A stretch of 64,000 nt of DNA from Nautilus pompilius (GCA_018389105.1 JACATO010000317.1:3381001-3445000), one strand, 5' to 3'; numbered from the stretch's first letter, positions 12,649 to 25,229 are shown. The notes: a model not told the origin generated them from the letters alone. Made by a program: numbers and translations.

Positions 12649-15600
12649 CTAACAACAACAAAAAAAAGTTAAATTAAAAAGTATAATAATTAAATATTAT
12701 AATATTAAGTATAGCTAATAAAGAAAAGAGAAAAAAAAACTACTCAATTACATGCCAAACAATACAATTACATCCAGTTTTTGCACTGCACTACTTAACA
12801 AAATATTACTACTGTCATCATGTCACTTGTAATGACACAACAAAGAATTAATGGACTTAATTAATGCTAAGTATTGAAAACAATGAAACAGTCACAATAT
12901 TTTTTGCTGGAGGGTAGTCAGCATCAACTACAGTGACCAGAAGATTGGATGTTATCTAAAATTATGTATTTAACCTGTATCAATGCCGTATTGTCAGTGT
13001 AAGTATGCTTGACAGACCTTGAACACACTTCTCATTTATGATATTGTTTACATACAGTAGTATCTTTTGTTTTGGTTTCTGTTAATGATTCAGACCAACT
13101 CTAAACATTTTATAAGGAAAACATTATCATATCATAAAAGTATTAGAACAGCTAAACAATTAATTTCATACATTTTTCATTTAGCATCCTCTAGAATTCA
13201 AGAATTTAATCCAATTCTTTTTACACCCAGCAGAAAGGTTTTAAAACAAATTCCTTAAAAAAAAACAATAACCTTTAAATTAAAGTTACATTGTTTCTAT
13301 TCATATTTAAAAACAATTAACAGTCTTATTTTGTGTCATTCGGGAAAACTGATCAATATGCAGTCACTAAAACAGATCTACTTATTTTTTATTTCTGATC
13401 ACTTTTAAAAATAAAATAAAATATCTCAAGTTAAAAGGATTAAACTGAGGTAACTGAAAAGATATAATTGTTTTTATAACTTCTAATAATTCCTCAGAAA
13501 ACATGCAGTTCATATGTTGTTGTTTGCTAAACAATAATAAAAAGTAGGTAAGTACCAAGAAATACTGACACAATCATACACAATTTTTAAAATGGTTATA
13601 ACCAGCCTTTGTATTGTCACAAATTTTTTTTTAAAAAAGTTGAGAAATACATTTCTGTTTGCCTAGTATAGCAATTTAATAAGTATTTGATTTTCTGTGA
13701 TCCAAAATTTAAGTCAAAATAACTTGCCTAAATTTTCTAAAACAAATGTTTAAAAAAAAATTTTAATGCATATATTTTGTTATCACAATAAAACCTATAT
13801 TGTAAATATTTTATTTGGGCAAAGGTCTTTTTTGTATAATACATTTGTGGTGTAATCCATTAAATGAACAGAATTACCTAAATATATGTGGATTTATATT
13901 TTTTAAAGTACACTTAAGGCAAATGAACTAAAGTCAACATACCTGGAAGTCTATGTTTACGGAAGTCAAAAGAGAATCCCTTTCCAAATCCTGAGATATA
14001 TATTCCTGTGACAGTAAAAGACAAATTTCAAAACTCTGTTCAAGCCTACATTAAAAAAAAGTTTCAACCAATTTTATTCAGTTCAGGTAATTACTTTGTG
14101 AACTATCAACATAACTGGCAAATTATTTTACCATAATTTTCCAGTAGACTGTCTGGATAATGCTTACAATATGTAAATACCTTATTGGTTCTAATTGCCA
14201 TTGAAAGTTTTATTGGACTGCATTCATATTTGAAATTTAAAGGTGGATGATTACTGGAGCCAGAAAAAAGGGTCAAAATCTGCTAAAAAGCTGAAAATGA
14301 AATCCAACCTATCCTACTATAAGCAACAGTAAATGCATTTGTGCTAGTACTAAACTAGCTATGAGAGAACATCTCCAAATAACAATACAAGCTAAGTAAT
14401 ACTGAACATACATGAAGCACATTGCCTCCAGTGACTTCTCACAGTGCATTTGACACTTCACAATCCTGCAACATGAATCCTGAAAATTCCAACTCATTAT
14501 CTTAATCAGTATCCATGTTTTGCATGTCATCTGTGCTATCTAGAGCACTGGACCTGCTAGTCTTCCTGAAACGTTTCCTTACTGCATCAGGAGACAAGAA
14601 ATTCCATGCATTCTTGACCCAGTGAAGAGGTGGCAGTCTTTCTCATATGCTGGCAGCCCTTCATACATGAAATTTTCATTCACCATCCAATGGTCCCATT
14701 TATTTTGAATGTTTTGCTTGAATGACCAATTCCAGTATACATCAGTTATTGTATTAATCTAGTGCAACCACCCTGCATTGCATTTGCAAACTAAGTTTTT
14801 CACCAGTCTTGAGTGTCATGATTCCAAACAAGTTTTTATTGAGTGTGGTGACCCACATGTTTCACAACCAGTAGAGAAAAACCTTCAATCAACCAACCAT
14901 TTGGTTTCTGAATAAAACTCCGAAAGGAAATAACAAAACAGATGTTTTAAAAGAAAAATTAAAACTAAGGAAAAACTTTTATTTTGTCTTTTTCTTGCCT
15001 AATTGTTTTGAGTAAGATACGAGGTCTGTCGAAAAAGTATCCGACCTTAAGCTGGGGAAAAAAAATTACGTACTTGGTGGGGTTCAATTGCTTATCCCCT
15101 TCGAAGTAGGTTCCTTGTGCCTCCACACACTTAGCCCAGCGATCCTTCCACTGTTCGAAGCATATCTGGAATGCTTCTTCCGGAATGGCTTTCAGCTCCA
15201 CCATCGCATTCTGCATGATGTCCTCTCAGCTCTCAAAGCGGGAGCCTTTCAGTGGCATCTTCATTTTTGGGAACAACCAGAAGTCAGAAGGAGCCTTGTC
15301 TGGAGAGTAGGAAGCCTGGCGAATGAGCGAAATGCCTTTCTGCCAAGAAACCTTGGATCAGCTGCGACGAATGAGCCGCGGCGATGTCATGATGCAGCTG
15401 CCAGTTTTGCGAGGTCCACAGATCCGGTCTCTTGCGCCGAACTGCATCACGAAGATGTCGGAGGACTTCCTGATAGTACTCCTTTGTAACTGTTTGTCCT
15501 TCTGGTGTGTATTCATGATGCACAACACCTCGTCAGTCGAAGAAAACAGTCAGCATCACCTTGATTTTGCTCCAGACCTCACGTGCTTTTGTTGGGCCTT

Positions 15601-18600
15601 GGCGATGTTAGGTGCTTCTACTGTGATGACTGAGCTTTGGTTTCTGGGTTGTACCCATACACCCACGTCTCATCTCCAGTTATCACGGTATTCTGGAACT
15701 CAGGATCCCTGTTGGCAGTATCCAGCAGGTCCTGTGCAACCTCAAAACAAAGTTGTTGTTGTTGTTCCTGAGAAAGCAGCTTGGGCACAAATTTCCATTA
15801 CTCTGCGCAAGCCCAAATCCTCCTTTAAAATTGCATGTGCAGAATCTTTACTGATCCCAACCTCATCACCAATTTCCTGCACCATCAAACGACGATCCTC
15901 CATTATCCAGGTCCGCACTTTCTCAATAACAACTGCATTGCGGCTTGTTGATGCCCCCCCCCCCCGGAACGCTGGTCACTCTCCACCAATATGCAGCCAT
16001 CTTTGAACCTGTTGTACCATTCTTTTATTTGGGTAACACCCATGGCATTGTTACCAAAAGCCTGTTGAATTTTGCAAATTGTTTCTGCTTGGGTATTTCC
16101 AAGCTTTTGGCAAAACTTGATGTAAGATCGTTGCTCCACACGCTCCGTCATCACGGGCGAAATGAAAATGCGACGAGTAAGTGGTACAGCACCTCTCACA
16201 CTGGATACCTGACAGCGACTGATGCATCCAGCAAGCCCACCAAAAACCACGCATGCGCATGAAGGCACGCAGCTCCACTATGCACACTTTTGCCTCCCTA
16301 AACTCATTACTTCCCACGGGAAAAAATAAAGTCGGATACTTTTTCGACAGACATCATAGTTTTCTCCTATGTGTGTGGAGTCATTCTGCCTGGCACGTCA
16401 AAATAGATAATTATCTAATCCATGTTTCCAATATAGGCAATGGCAACAATGTACTTCTGGAGTCATTGCAATTCAATGATGTATTAGTGTAATGATTTCA
16501 ACAAGTAAAAACAAAAAATAAAAATAAAGCTGCAATTAACATAAGAAATACAAAAACAAACAAACAAACAATACAGACCTAGAATATTTTGAACATAATT
16601 CATGCTCCTAGAGTTCTAAAGCAATGCTGTCATGTTGCCCCAACAATCAACTTTTCTGTTCTAAACAAACCCAAACAGCGAACCAAAGAAATAATGGCTT
16701 TGCTATCAATCCCTTCAATGCCACCATTTTATGCTGAATGGCAGAAATCAGTCTCAAGAGAAAAAAATCATGAGAGATCCATGTAAAAACTTCTGTTATG
16801 ATCAAGGTGTCATAAGAGGAAAATTCTATGCAAACATGAAGTCTATAAATGACATTAATTGATGGACATTAAGGGTGAAATGATCAACACAAAATAGAGT
16901 TTAGCTCCTTTTAAAGACAATTTTGATTTCTTCTTGGAATTTACTTTTATTCTTGAAAGAACTTGCCAACAAATCTTCATGATTACTGAAAACCCGATTT
17001 TAAGTTTATCTGCATAACAAATGGCAATAAATCCATCAAGTATAAGTATCCTAGAGGAACATTTAAGTGCAACCATTCTGCTGTGTTATTCATTCATGGA
17101 ATATACAATTTGAGCAAAACAAATGTAGTGTCAAAGACAAAAAAGATTATCATGCAATGCATCACTGCAGTCTGTTGCAAAATGGTCCCTCACCACTTTC
17201 CAAATCTGGATATAGTGCTTTTTTTAAGAAAACCTGGCCAAGATGATTGAGCAGAACTGTCCTCTCAATTTTGCAAGTAGTGTAAATTTACAGGATTTTG
17301 TTGGATGACAAGCCCTAAACCAGCACCAACAAAACCATCAATACCCACAGTAGAAAATATATTCTCTAAAGAATATCTTCAAATGCAGGACATTCACACT
17401 CAAGTTGATTTTGTAATGAAGTAACCCCCCCCCCTTTTACTGGCATGTAGTCTGTAAAGGATGCTTTTATGCCAGTAATTTTGAATACAAACCACCATCA
17501 ACTCTCTAATAAACCATCTCCTGGGGAATATGGTACATCTCATGTTAAAGCTGTGATGGAAAGTAAATGATGAGTGTGAGGCATTGAGTGTCTTTACTTC
17601 ACACTCTGATCTACAAGTTGTGACACTTGTGCCATTCTTGGGACAACTCCTGATGCCCAGCTGGAGAGGATCATTCTTGTGGAGGCATAACCATACAAAA
17701 CGGAGCACTCAACTATCAATGCAGCTGCAGTAAGTAGTTCACTGTCTAGAGAAGGCCAATAATGGTTCATCCCCTCCCCTGTAAAAAGAACCATTTTACA
17801 GGCACCAAGTGCATGGCCAAGTGTTCCTTACACAAAGGAAACATTGTTACTTTGCTTTATGGACAACTAAAGAATCCATCACTCTTGAAATCTGCAGACG
17901 GACTAGGACTTGCATGTAGCTAAAATGCTGTCATCTTAAATAAGGGAGGTGACAATGTAAGGATCTTAATATTCTTTTTGTCTAGCATTTTCTTTTAACA
18001 CAAGGCACCTTGATTTAGCAGCTTTAACCCCATTCTGTGAATTTGTCATGCTAAAAAAAAATGGAAAATGTTGATAGACATAACAATAACCTAGATAAAA
18101 ACATCTGTCTGTCTGCCAAGAAAAAATACCCAGAACCATTTGATATAAAAGATCTGGCTGCTTAACAATTAGTTTAAAACAGAGCAAGCTTGCTTTACAG
18201 AAGTCATGAGAAGTTGTGACTTGATTTTGGACTAGCCCAACCAGAACTTTTAATTAATTCATATATCCCCATACCTCAAATAAGTTCCATTTTGCAAACT
18301 CATTGCCAGGCAATGTGGCTCAGTGGTGAATGTGTTGTAGAGACAACATTGTGCTTTATCCATCTGTGACCAGTGGAGATATGATTTTCTGCACCCTGAA
18401 TTTTATCCATTTTCCTGTGATTTTGCCACAATCATGACATGATGAACCAGTCAAAAAATTATTGATTTATTCCAGCTTCTCAAAATTTCTGACAAGTAGC
18501 ATTTTCACATCTTGGACAGACCTATAGTCATTATTCCCTCATTAGCTTGTTGTGTCCACTCTAAAGTTCTTTTTCTGTCCATGCCAAATTTCTTTGCCAT

Positions 18601-21600
18601 TTCAATATTTGTGGATTTTGCAGTTTCATCATCTATCTTGAACTTTCTATCTTTGGCAACTCTTCTCCAGATAATACACAATGTTTGCTAGAGAATTTCA
18701 AATAAGTGAATGCATGGCAAGGAACTAATTTTTTGGTAGAAAAACCTAATATGGTAAAGATTTCCAAAAGTTTGAGAGCTAATTTTCAGGCTGTTGATGG
18801 ACCAAAATTGTTGTAATTTGTATTTATTGAGAACTCTAATTATCTACTATAAAAATGTCAACCAAATAAATACTCATGCCATGTCTGTGTTCAAATCGTA
18901 CAAGATGGAACAGAGGCATGTCACTATTTTCGCACCGTTCTAATCTGAGAAAGAGTAACATTTTTCATCTGCTCAAAAATGAAAACTACCAGAGGAAATT
19001 CATCATCCATACTACAGATTGATTCATCAAACCACCTCCTTTATAAAAGACAAACCAAAACTAGGAAGACCAATTACTGTCTCAACAAAAAAAATTTTAA
19101 GTGACAGCTAGCCAGATTTCTTAAAACTGCCAGCATTACAAGAAAAATGGCCAAAGAGCTCAAACTCTTATCCTTAAAAATTCCAGAAAGGCCATTTTCT
19201 AATAGTGCAATTGGATCGTTCTTCTCAACTCAAGATCCAGTTCTTGTAGGTAGTCATTATTTGATCATCCTGTTTTCAGATGAGAAATTGTTAATGTTCA
19301 AAGTTGTACAACATTCAAAATGATCACATTTTGTACCTAAAAATCTTCCACTATCCATTGAAACAAAAAACCCATCTGTCAAATACAAAAGACATCTTCT
19401 GTGATGATTTGGGATGCATCACCCCTGATGGACAAACCCAATTGGCTTTTGTCCTTCAAGACATTAAATGAATGCCAAAGTCTACAAGAAACATTTTAAA
19501 ACAAGTTCTGGATCAGGATGGATGTCTGCCTACACAATCTAAATGAAGCAGACATAGCTATTCAAAACTTTTCCAGAATTTGTAGGCAAATAAATTGGTT
19601 GCAGTCATAACTCAATCTAAATCCATCTGATTTTGTTTTGAGGACTTGAAAAAAAAAAAGTGTGCTCAAAGCCACACAAAAAATCTCAATCAATCAATGC
19701 ACAAGGAATAGGACAATATCCCTCAAGAACTACTCCAAAACTGTTTACAATGTTCCTTGCCATCTCCAGTTTTGCATCAAAGCCAAAAGTTCATCAAATC
19801 ATCAGATAATTTTAACATGATTGTAAATTAGAGAATTAGAATTTTCAATCAACATATCACTCATCCATTCTTTTTGCTTTTGTAAAAAATAAACAAATGT
19901 TTTGGACAAAGCATAATTGCACTGTAAAAGAGCAAATGACATGACAATTACTGCATACATTCCATTTAAATACTATGCATCACATAATTAGCAATGCATC
20001 AATCAAAGGCATAAACAGGCATTACCAAAAACTCTAGAGTAGATGCATGTGTGAACAATAAGCAAACAGCAGGAATAAACAATTGATTTATTGCTGGCAG
20101 AGATATTTCGATGTTGAAAAAAGACCTTGAGTTAGGCTACAAATGATTCAAACTGAGATAGCTAATTTTCAATGCAATGGTGAAGGATCAATCATGTCTA
20201 TGAAGTGAATTATTCAATAGACAATAATCTCAGAGGGGTTGGCATTTATTGGAGATATTTATGAATGCAAACAAATGAGTATTTGTTGATAGCTTTTTTT
20301 TTTTGGAGGTGAAGTGAAGGACAGGCATTTATTAGAAAAGTGGCAATTAGAAACCAATGCATTTTTTAAAATTAAATGACATTTTTGAAGTCCTGAGAAA
20401 GCTAGAAATTTATATTTCATTACCATATTTATGCAGTAAACAGAGTTTCTAACTTTCTTTCAGATATAAACTACAATAACTTGGCTCTTTGCAAAATTTG
20501 TTTTAGAGGTTAGTAAATAATAATTTAAAAAAAAAAAATTCAATCCAATCTAACAGCCAGAATTGATTCCAACATGCTTGATTAGAAGTTAATTCTTCTT
20601 ATTTCTGGAAAACATACAAGTATTTGAGGAACCACTCATTCTCTTCTTCAAATCTTGTACTGAAACAAAGTGTAGACAGCTTGCAGCATAGCTTACCTTT
20701 AAGACCCTTGCATAGCCATTTTGTGTGAAATGCCCCATACACAATACCACCACTTACCTACCTACCTACTGATGTGTATGGAAAAGAATAGAATACTAAT
20801 TCTCATAGGTATTTTTAAAATCTTGTTACAATTTTCCAATATGGATAAATATGATATAAGAGAAAACTTAGCAGTAAGAGCTACATGAATTAACAAAACT
20901 TTATTGGTGGTTAAATTCTAAATGTGATGAACATATAAAATTGAAAAGTAACTGAATTGAGTAGATGGATGTGATCATTGCCTATAATAATAGCTGTCTG
21001 CCATATTTCTAGATGGAAGACCAACAGAGTTAGGCCCCATGCCAACATTAAACTGTGACCACATGGAACACCAACAAAAACTTGAAAGAATTAAGGGGAG
21101 ACCAGTTTTTAGAAATCTTAATTTCTTTATTTTTTGACAGTATATCTGCATGAAAGTTGGTGTGTGCCATCTAGGCAACTGACAAATTAAAAAGCACAAG
21201 GCATTTTTCAAATGGACCAAACCATTGTCTGGTAAGTGACAATCTTGGATTTTGGAGTGACTCCCTGAGTGAAATTTCACCCCTCCAACATCCTGGCATT
21301 GCAAGATTACCATATAGGAATGTTTCTAAATGCCTCAACTTATTCTGTTCAAAATTTGAGCAAAAAATACTGAATAGTTTCAGAATTGTCTTTACTGAGA
21401 GAACAGCATCCAAAGAATTACACAGAAAGTTATTTAATTTTCCAACTGGTCAATCTCAAGTGAACAAGCCAGAGCACAAACTGCAAGCTTTCTTGGCCTG
21501 GTCATCCATCAGCTTTAGATTGAGCTTGACTGATTTGTTCAGTGTACTTAACCTCAGCAGTCTGCATTGTATCCTTGCCTGGATTGATTACCAAGCCACT

Positions 21601-23650
21601 TTCATCCTCTACTGAACTGGGATACAGTTCTTGTCAAATCCATTACCGTAAAATTTAATTTTCTCATTTGTAAATTTTGTTATTGTTGTTTGATTTTTAA
21701 TGCCATGATAAAAATAACACTTCACACTTTCCAATGTGTAGATTTGATCACACAAAATGTGCAAATAGTTGGTTTGAATTTTGTAAAAAAAGACCTTTTC
21801 TTAAATGATCTGAAAGTCAAAAGCAATGACATTATCACAGAAAATTGCTTTTATTACATGACTAATAATTTTGCATGAGAAGAAGTACTTCAGAAAGATT
21901 AGCTTGAATTTTTTTTTTTTTAGCTTGGCTATCAAAAAATCAGATATTAGCCCAAAAATTTCTTTTCACTGTTTTTGAGCCATTGTAAACTGCTGGTCTT
22001 GCCTTAATCCAGCCCTCCCCAAATAGGGTCTCAACAAGAAGGGATGGGGTCATAAAGCCAGCTGTATCATAATTATTTCCATGTGATTTTTAATCTTTTG
22101 ACTACTGTTAATGTAAATATGCCCTATTTTTCATGGTATAATCCACACCAGTATTTTGTCACACAACACCAACCTCCCAATGACATCTAGAAATGCAGCT
22201 ATTCCAATGAACATTGAATTGCATCATTTATTTTTTTAAATGTTCCAAGAGAGAATTCACACACCCCCACCATTAGCAGGATGTGCACCTACACCTGGCA
22301 CTGGTGGTGCTAGAAGTTAGGGTTTAAAGAATCTGTCATTGCATTAATAGCCAAAATGAGAAAAAGATTGGAAATCAGTATCTTAACTTAAATGAGCAGT
22401 CAGCAAGTAAACATAAATATTCCATGTTTTTTATGGCTACACATAATCAAATTAAAAAAATCGTAGTAACTTTTCATGTTTTTTCTCCCACCATTCAAAT
22501 TTAGTATATAGATATAATTTAAATTAAGCAATATTCGATAAATAAAAATAGTATTTTTCAAGCATTTTCTTAGAGTTGCTTCTCTAATTTTGGATTGATA
22601 AAATGCTAAATTTATTTTAAAAGAATGAAATCTTAAACTTAAGTATTTTAAAATGAATTTTACATTTAAAGATAATTCTTTAAAAATGTAAAATTAAAGA
22701 AATAAATTGAAAGAATAGTTTTTTAAATTAAAGTAAATTCAAGAGTGATAGTCAGAGAAAATGTCTAATGTATTTGTAAAGTATAAAATGGAAACAATAA
22801 TTAGATTCTTTAAAAAAAAAATCACTGTCATTAACCATGTTTCCTTACTTACAGCAGGCTAACCATGGAAATCTCACAGCTGTACATAGAGTAGTTGCAC
22901 TTTCTGGGTTGTTTTGATGTGGCTTACTTGCTAACTAGAGAAAATAAACAGAGGTACAAAGAAAAGAAAAAACTCTGATGTTTATAAGTCAGCAAACCAA
23001 ATTAATTCACAGTACATGTCTAATCGAAAGCATAACTGCCATTCAAGCAGCAAACCTAAAAAAAATTCCATATACTAATGTTTTACTTATAAAGACTTGA
23101 AAAGATTTTTTTATTATTTATTTTATGAAATAATAAATAATATTACTTATAAAGTAGCTGGGTCAATGTGAATGCAACATGAACATATTGTGTCAAAATA
23201 CTTTTATATGCAAAATTTGATTTATCTAGAAAAAATGCATTTGTATGTTTTTCAACATGATCAGTCTATAGAACAATGCCTACTCACCTGTTTCTTTTCA
23301 ACACAAGGTCCTGCTTTACTTTTACGTTGCTTGTTTGGATGAGGATCATAAAAAATGGTAGGCACAGCATCATTCTTTAGTTTTTTTTTAGGAGGTAGGC
23401 CCAGCATTTCTGACATCATGTCCCTTTCGTAGCAGTCCTCAGTGAAGTGCTTGCTACACATGCGATATCGCTTTCCCTGTCTATCCTCCAGCACCTCCTT
23501 GGCACAAGATTCCAGGTTGCCCACTTCTCGACCAGAGTTCACAATCCAACACTGTACTGCTTCTTCATTATATGGGAATGTGTGAAAAACGACCCCATCT
23601 GGCTTCCGACTAGAATTATTAGTGCAGCCATATGCAAAGCAATGTGGCAT
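9241..23650 (-). CDS. THAP domain plus multi-zinc-finger protein, ZNF532/ZNF592/ZNF687 family (3-exon model)
   Basis: The model is a nuclear DNA-binding protein of 1277 residues. Exons are 23650-23288 (THAP domain, 121 residues), 14005-13943 (21 residues) and 12648-9241 (1135 residues and stop). All introns are phase 0: donors GTGAGTA and GTATGT, acceptors CACAG after a pyrimidine run and TTGTTGTTAG. Exon 3 has an acidic/Ser-Thr-rich N-terminal half, then about 19 C2H2 fingers. Finger order and linkers match the vertebrate ZNF532/592/687 group, whose members act with ZMYND8 in chromatin complexes. Key matches are a FYNKCALQSHLRSH segment, C-P-M-A-F-K-T in mid-array, and a C-L-F-M / HPC / YAC finger trio near the end. 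Vertebrate members have no THAP domain to my knowledge, so the link between exon 1 and the rest is the uncertain part. The 9.3 kb intron 1 carries two mariners and could also hide a separate gene's end. I am confident in exon 3, fairly confident in exon 2 and moderately confident in the fusion. Confidence 0.6.
12649..13942 (-). other. Intron 2 of the THAP/zinc-finger gene
   Basis: AT-rich, with no coding frame or repeat family that I recognise. Its acceptor is TTGTTGTTAG and its donor GTATGT. Confidence 0.6.
13943..14005 (-). CDS. Small 63-bp linking exon of the THAP/zinc-finger gene
   Basis: A clear pyrimidine-rich acceptor (TTTTACTGTCACAG) and donor (CAG/GTATGT) frame 21 open codons starting EYISQDLERD. 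The exon is a multiple of three and is phase 0 on both sides, so it fits between the THAP exon and the large exon. It has no known domain. Confidence 0.65.
14006..15019 (-). other. Intronic sequence without recognisable features
   Basis: Part of the 9.3 kb intron between the THAP exon and the 63-bp exon. I see nothing in it beyond AT-rich unique-looking DNA, up to the TA target site of the mariner. Confidence 0.5.
15020..15046 (+). repeat. Mariner terminal inverted repeat, left
   Basis: Begins CGAGGTCTGTCGAAAAAGTA after a TA dinucleotide. It pairs with the right copy at 16332-16356. Confidence 0.9.
16332..16356 (-). repeat. Mariner terminal inverted repeat, right
   Basis: Read on the minus strand it begins TGATGTCTGTCGAAAAAGTA. 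It is followed on the plus strand by TA, the duplicated target site. Confidence 0.9.
16357..18300. other. Intronic sequence, nothing recognised
   Basis: Contains a C10 run near 17425 and several short open frames without known motifs. The mix of stops around 17.1-17.9 kb suggests an old repeat, but I could not assign it. Confidence 0.4.
18305..18470 (+). repeat. Probable tRNA-derived SINE remnant
   Basis: TGGCTCAGTGGT at 18316-18327 fits the RNA polymerase III A box with one mismatch, and sits where a tRNA D-arm would. The B-box region, around GTGGAGATATGATT near 18373, is decayed. The spacing of just under 60 bp is tolerable for an old SINE. Confidence 0.45.
18480..18690 (-). pseudogene. 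Helix-turn-helix scrap of a transposase
   Basis: The minus strand reads RKFKIDDETAKSTNIEMAKK then FGMDRKRTLEWTQQ. The A-K-K-F-G-x-x-R-K-x-x-x-E-W pattern is typical of the N-terminal DNA-binding part of pogo-like transposases. A stop follows and no catalytic part is visible. Confidence 0.35.
18827..19848 (+). mobile_element. Decayed mariner-family transposon, about 1 kb
   Basis: A 20-bp inverted repeat, TTGAGAACTCTAATTATCTA on the left and TTGAAAATTCTAATTCTCTA read from 19848 on the minus strand, bounds the element with three mismatches. Between them the plus strand gives scattered transposase pieces. They are a SDEKLLMFKV start of the catalytic core near 19280, a VMIWDAS-like strand near 19400, a WMSAYTI region near 19520, an N-x-x-D-F motif (NPSDFVL) near 19630 and a C-terminal CHLQFCIKAKS near 19760. 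Stops and frameshifts are abundant, so it is long dead. Confidence 0.6.
19849..23287. other. Intronic sequence with one possible cassette exon
   Basis: AT-rich. The stretch at 21000-21650 looks less AT-biased but has no recognisable motif. The only exon-like piece is at 22853-22934, listed separately. The rest holds nothing I recognise. Confidence 0.4.
22853..22934 (-). other. Possible frame-shifting cassette exon in the THAP/zinc-finger gene
   Basis: A good acceptor (TTATTTTCTCTAG) and an excellent donor (GTAAGTAAGG) enclose 82 bp, open in the phase set by the THAP exon. Because 82 is not a multiple of three, joining it to the 63-bp exon yields a TGA exactly at the junction (T plus GA). It could be a poison exon that ends the protein after the THAP domain, or chance splice sites. 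Confidence 0.25.
23288..23650 (-). CDS. THAP-domain exon
   Basis: This exon starts at Met and encodes a THAP zinc-binding DNA-recognition domain. The C2CH ligands are C4, C9, C65 and H68. W35 and an AVPTIF motif near residue 95 are conserved in the family. It ends in KRKSKAG...EKKQ, a basic run, at a strong donor (CAG/GTGAGTA) in phase 0. It lies about 2 kb from the divergent JmjC gene. If it is not joined to the zinc-finger exon, it would be a separate THAP gene whose remaining exons I did not find. Confidence 0.85.
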
Positions 23651-25014
23651 TACTCAGCACTTCAAAGCTGGATTAAATTCATAAGCACTCCCAAGCAATA
23701 CTGATATTCATCAAATAATAAAAGCCATGAAGCAATTACTGATGATGTCCAATTCAAAGTTTGCAAGTATTCTAAAAAGAAAAAAAAGAAAAATACCATA
23801 TTTACTCAGGTAACTTTTTACCTCTTCACAGATTGGTTATTAAAAAAAAAATTTAATTAGTAGATTCATATTAACACCCTTTAACTGAAAATAATAATAC
23901 ATACAACAAATTTTTATTTAAGTACATTTTCTGTTTTGGTCTCATTTTTTTTTAATTTGTAGTATTATATCCCATTTATATTTTTCAGACTTTCTGCTGG
24001 GGTCTGTTTCAGTTAAATGTCCTCTGCCAAAAAAAAAGAAGAACGAACACATTCTGCACAACTTAATTCTCAAATATCAGCAAAAATGATATTAATGCCC
24101 AGAGATTGTATAAATACACATTTCAGTAGAGAAATTGAAAACTCAAATTTTTTTTTACTTTTTAACTGTTTTGCTGTGAGAGGCCATGTTGTGGCCAGGA
24201 TAACATCAATGGAAACTGTAGTAGGCCCAGCATTGTGGCCTGCCAAACTTCCATTTTGACTCATTAATAGCAATTTTACAGTGTAATATGTAGGAAACTG
24301 CTACTTTTATATGCTATACATCGAGAAAACTAAGCAGCAAAACAGTTAATTAGTAGTACGTTTAATATATAGATACTATGTAGCAATGATTTAATGCTTC
24401 CATTTGCATACATCATGTGCATTAGCTTAAAAATATATAAAAAAGATAAAAGCCTATTATGGGAGTTATCACATTTGGTTGAGAAAAAAATTAAATTTTT
24501 ATCAGAGTTTTGGGATCTGGAGTGGATTTACCAAATATATCTTTATAAACCACTGGGGTGCGCTCTTTTTGATTCTTTGATGTATAGATATTTAACAGAC
24601 GTCTAAAAAATGTCTGTCTGTCTGTCTGTAAAGAGTGCCCAAGGTGTCCAGTGAAAAGGTATCTTTATGATCTATTCTTACAGTTTTAAGAATAGCAGCA
24701 GCTAAAGAAAACCCCCCCATCATTTCGCAGCTCGCCAAAAATCAGCACACACAACAGATAATTACCCGGTATGGCCAGCAGGGTCTTCCTTATTTATTAT
24801 TTAAAACGAAATTAGCAATTAATACTCTGCAGCAGAGGTGTGGATACCGAGAGCAGCAGGTGCGGCGGTTTGAGCAATTGCACTGCCTTTGCCGGGTTGC
24901 TTATCCTTCGTAGAATTGTCAAAAGATACGTGTTTATAACTGTGCTTTAGGATACATTAACCAGATGTGCCGAACCAACTGTGCAGTGTATCATTCCCAC
25001 CCCCTTCCCCCTCT

Positions 25015-25023
25015 GCCATCTTG
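25015..25023 (+). promoter_or_regulatory. YY1-like site GCCATCTTG
   Basis: GCCATCTTG is the core of the YY1 motif, which often lies near transcription starts of housekeeping genes. Here it sits about 600 bp before the JmjC start codon and 1.4 kb from the THAP start codon. A single 9-mer match is weak evidence. Confidence 0.3.
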
Positions 25024-25229
25024 TGGTGCAGTGGTCAGCCATATTGAAGAGGAGAGACATGCACCGGTCCACCCAATACCACCTACTGGAGCCTTACATC
25101 GCTCATTTGTGTGTGTGTGTCCCCCCCCCCTCCTCCTCCCCGTGTCTGCTTTCGTTTGAAAACTTACCATTCCAACAACGGGACCAGTCAGTTTTCACAC
25201 ATTTTGCATCGGCATTCTCAATATTTTCA

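Larger units (their letters stand above)
15020..16356 (-). mobile_element. Nearly full-length mariner with both inverted repeats and TA target sites
   Basis: The ends carry the inverted repeat GTCTGTCGAAAAAGTATC plus CGAC, nearly identical at 15024-15046 and at 16332-16352 reversed. A TA dinucleotide lies on each side (15018-15019 and 16357-16358). At 1337 bp it is the normal size of a mariner. Transposase on the minus strand starts MTERVEQRSY near 16160, then a QAETICKIQQAFG helix-turn-helix and WYNRFKDG. A TGDETWVYGYNPE block holds the first catalytic Asp. HHD-I-AAAHSS holds the second (the usual N after HHD is I), and DKAPSDFWLFPK the third, as in the DD34D group. A run of C at 15954-15965 and other small indels break the frame, and a stop follows KGSRFES. 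The element is dead but fairly young, and sits inside an intron. Confidence 0.92.

Noticed and set aside
15088-16006. Plus-strand open frames of 133 and 227 residues
   Set aside because: Antisense shadows of the mariner transposase.
17400-17794. Two overlapping minus-strand frames with a run of Gly
   Set aside because: No motif on either strand, stops nearby, and a C10 homopolymer in one end. Possibly an old repeat, but not assignable.
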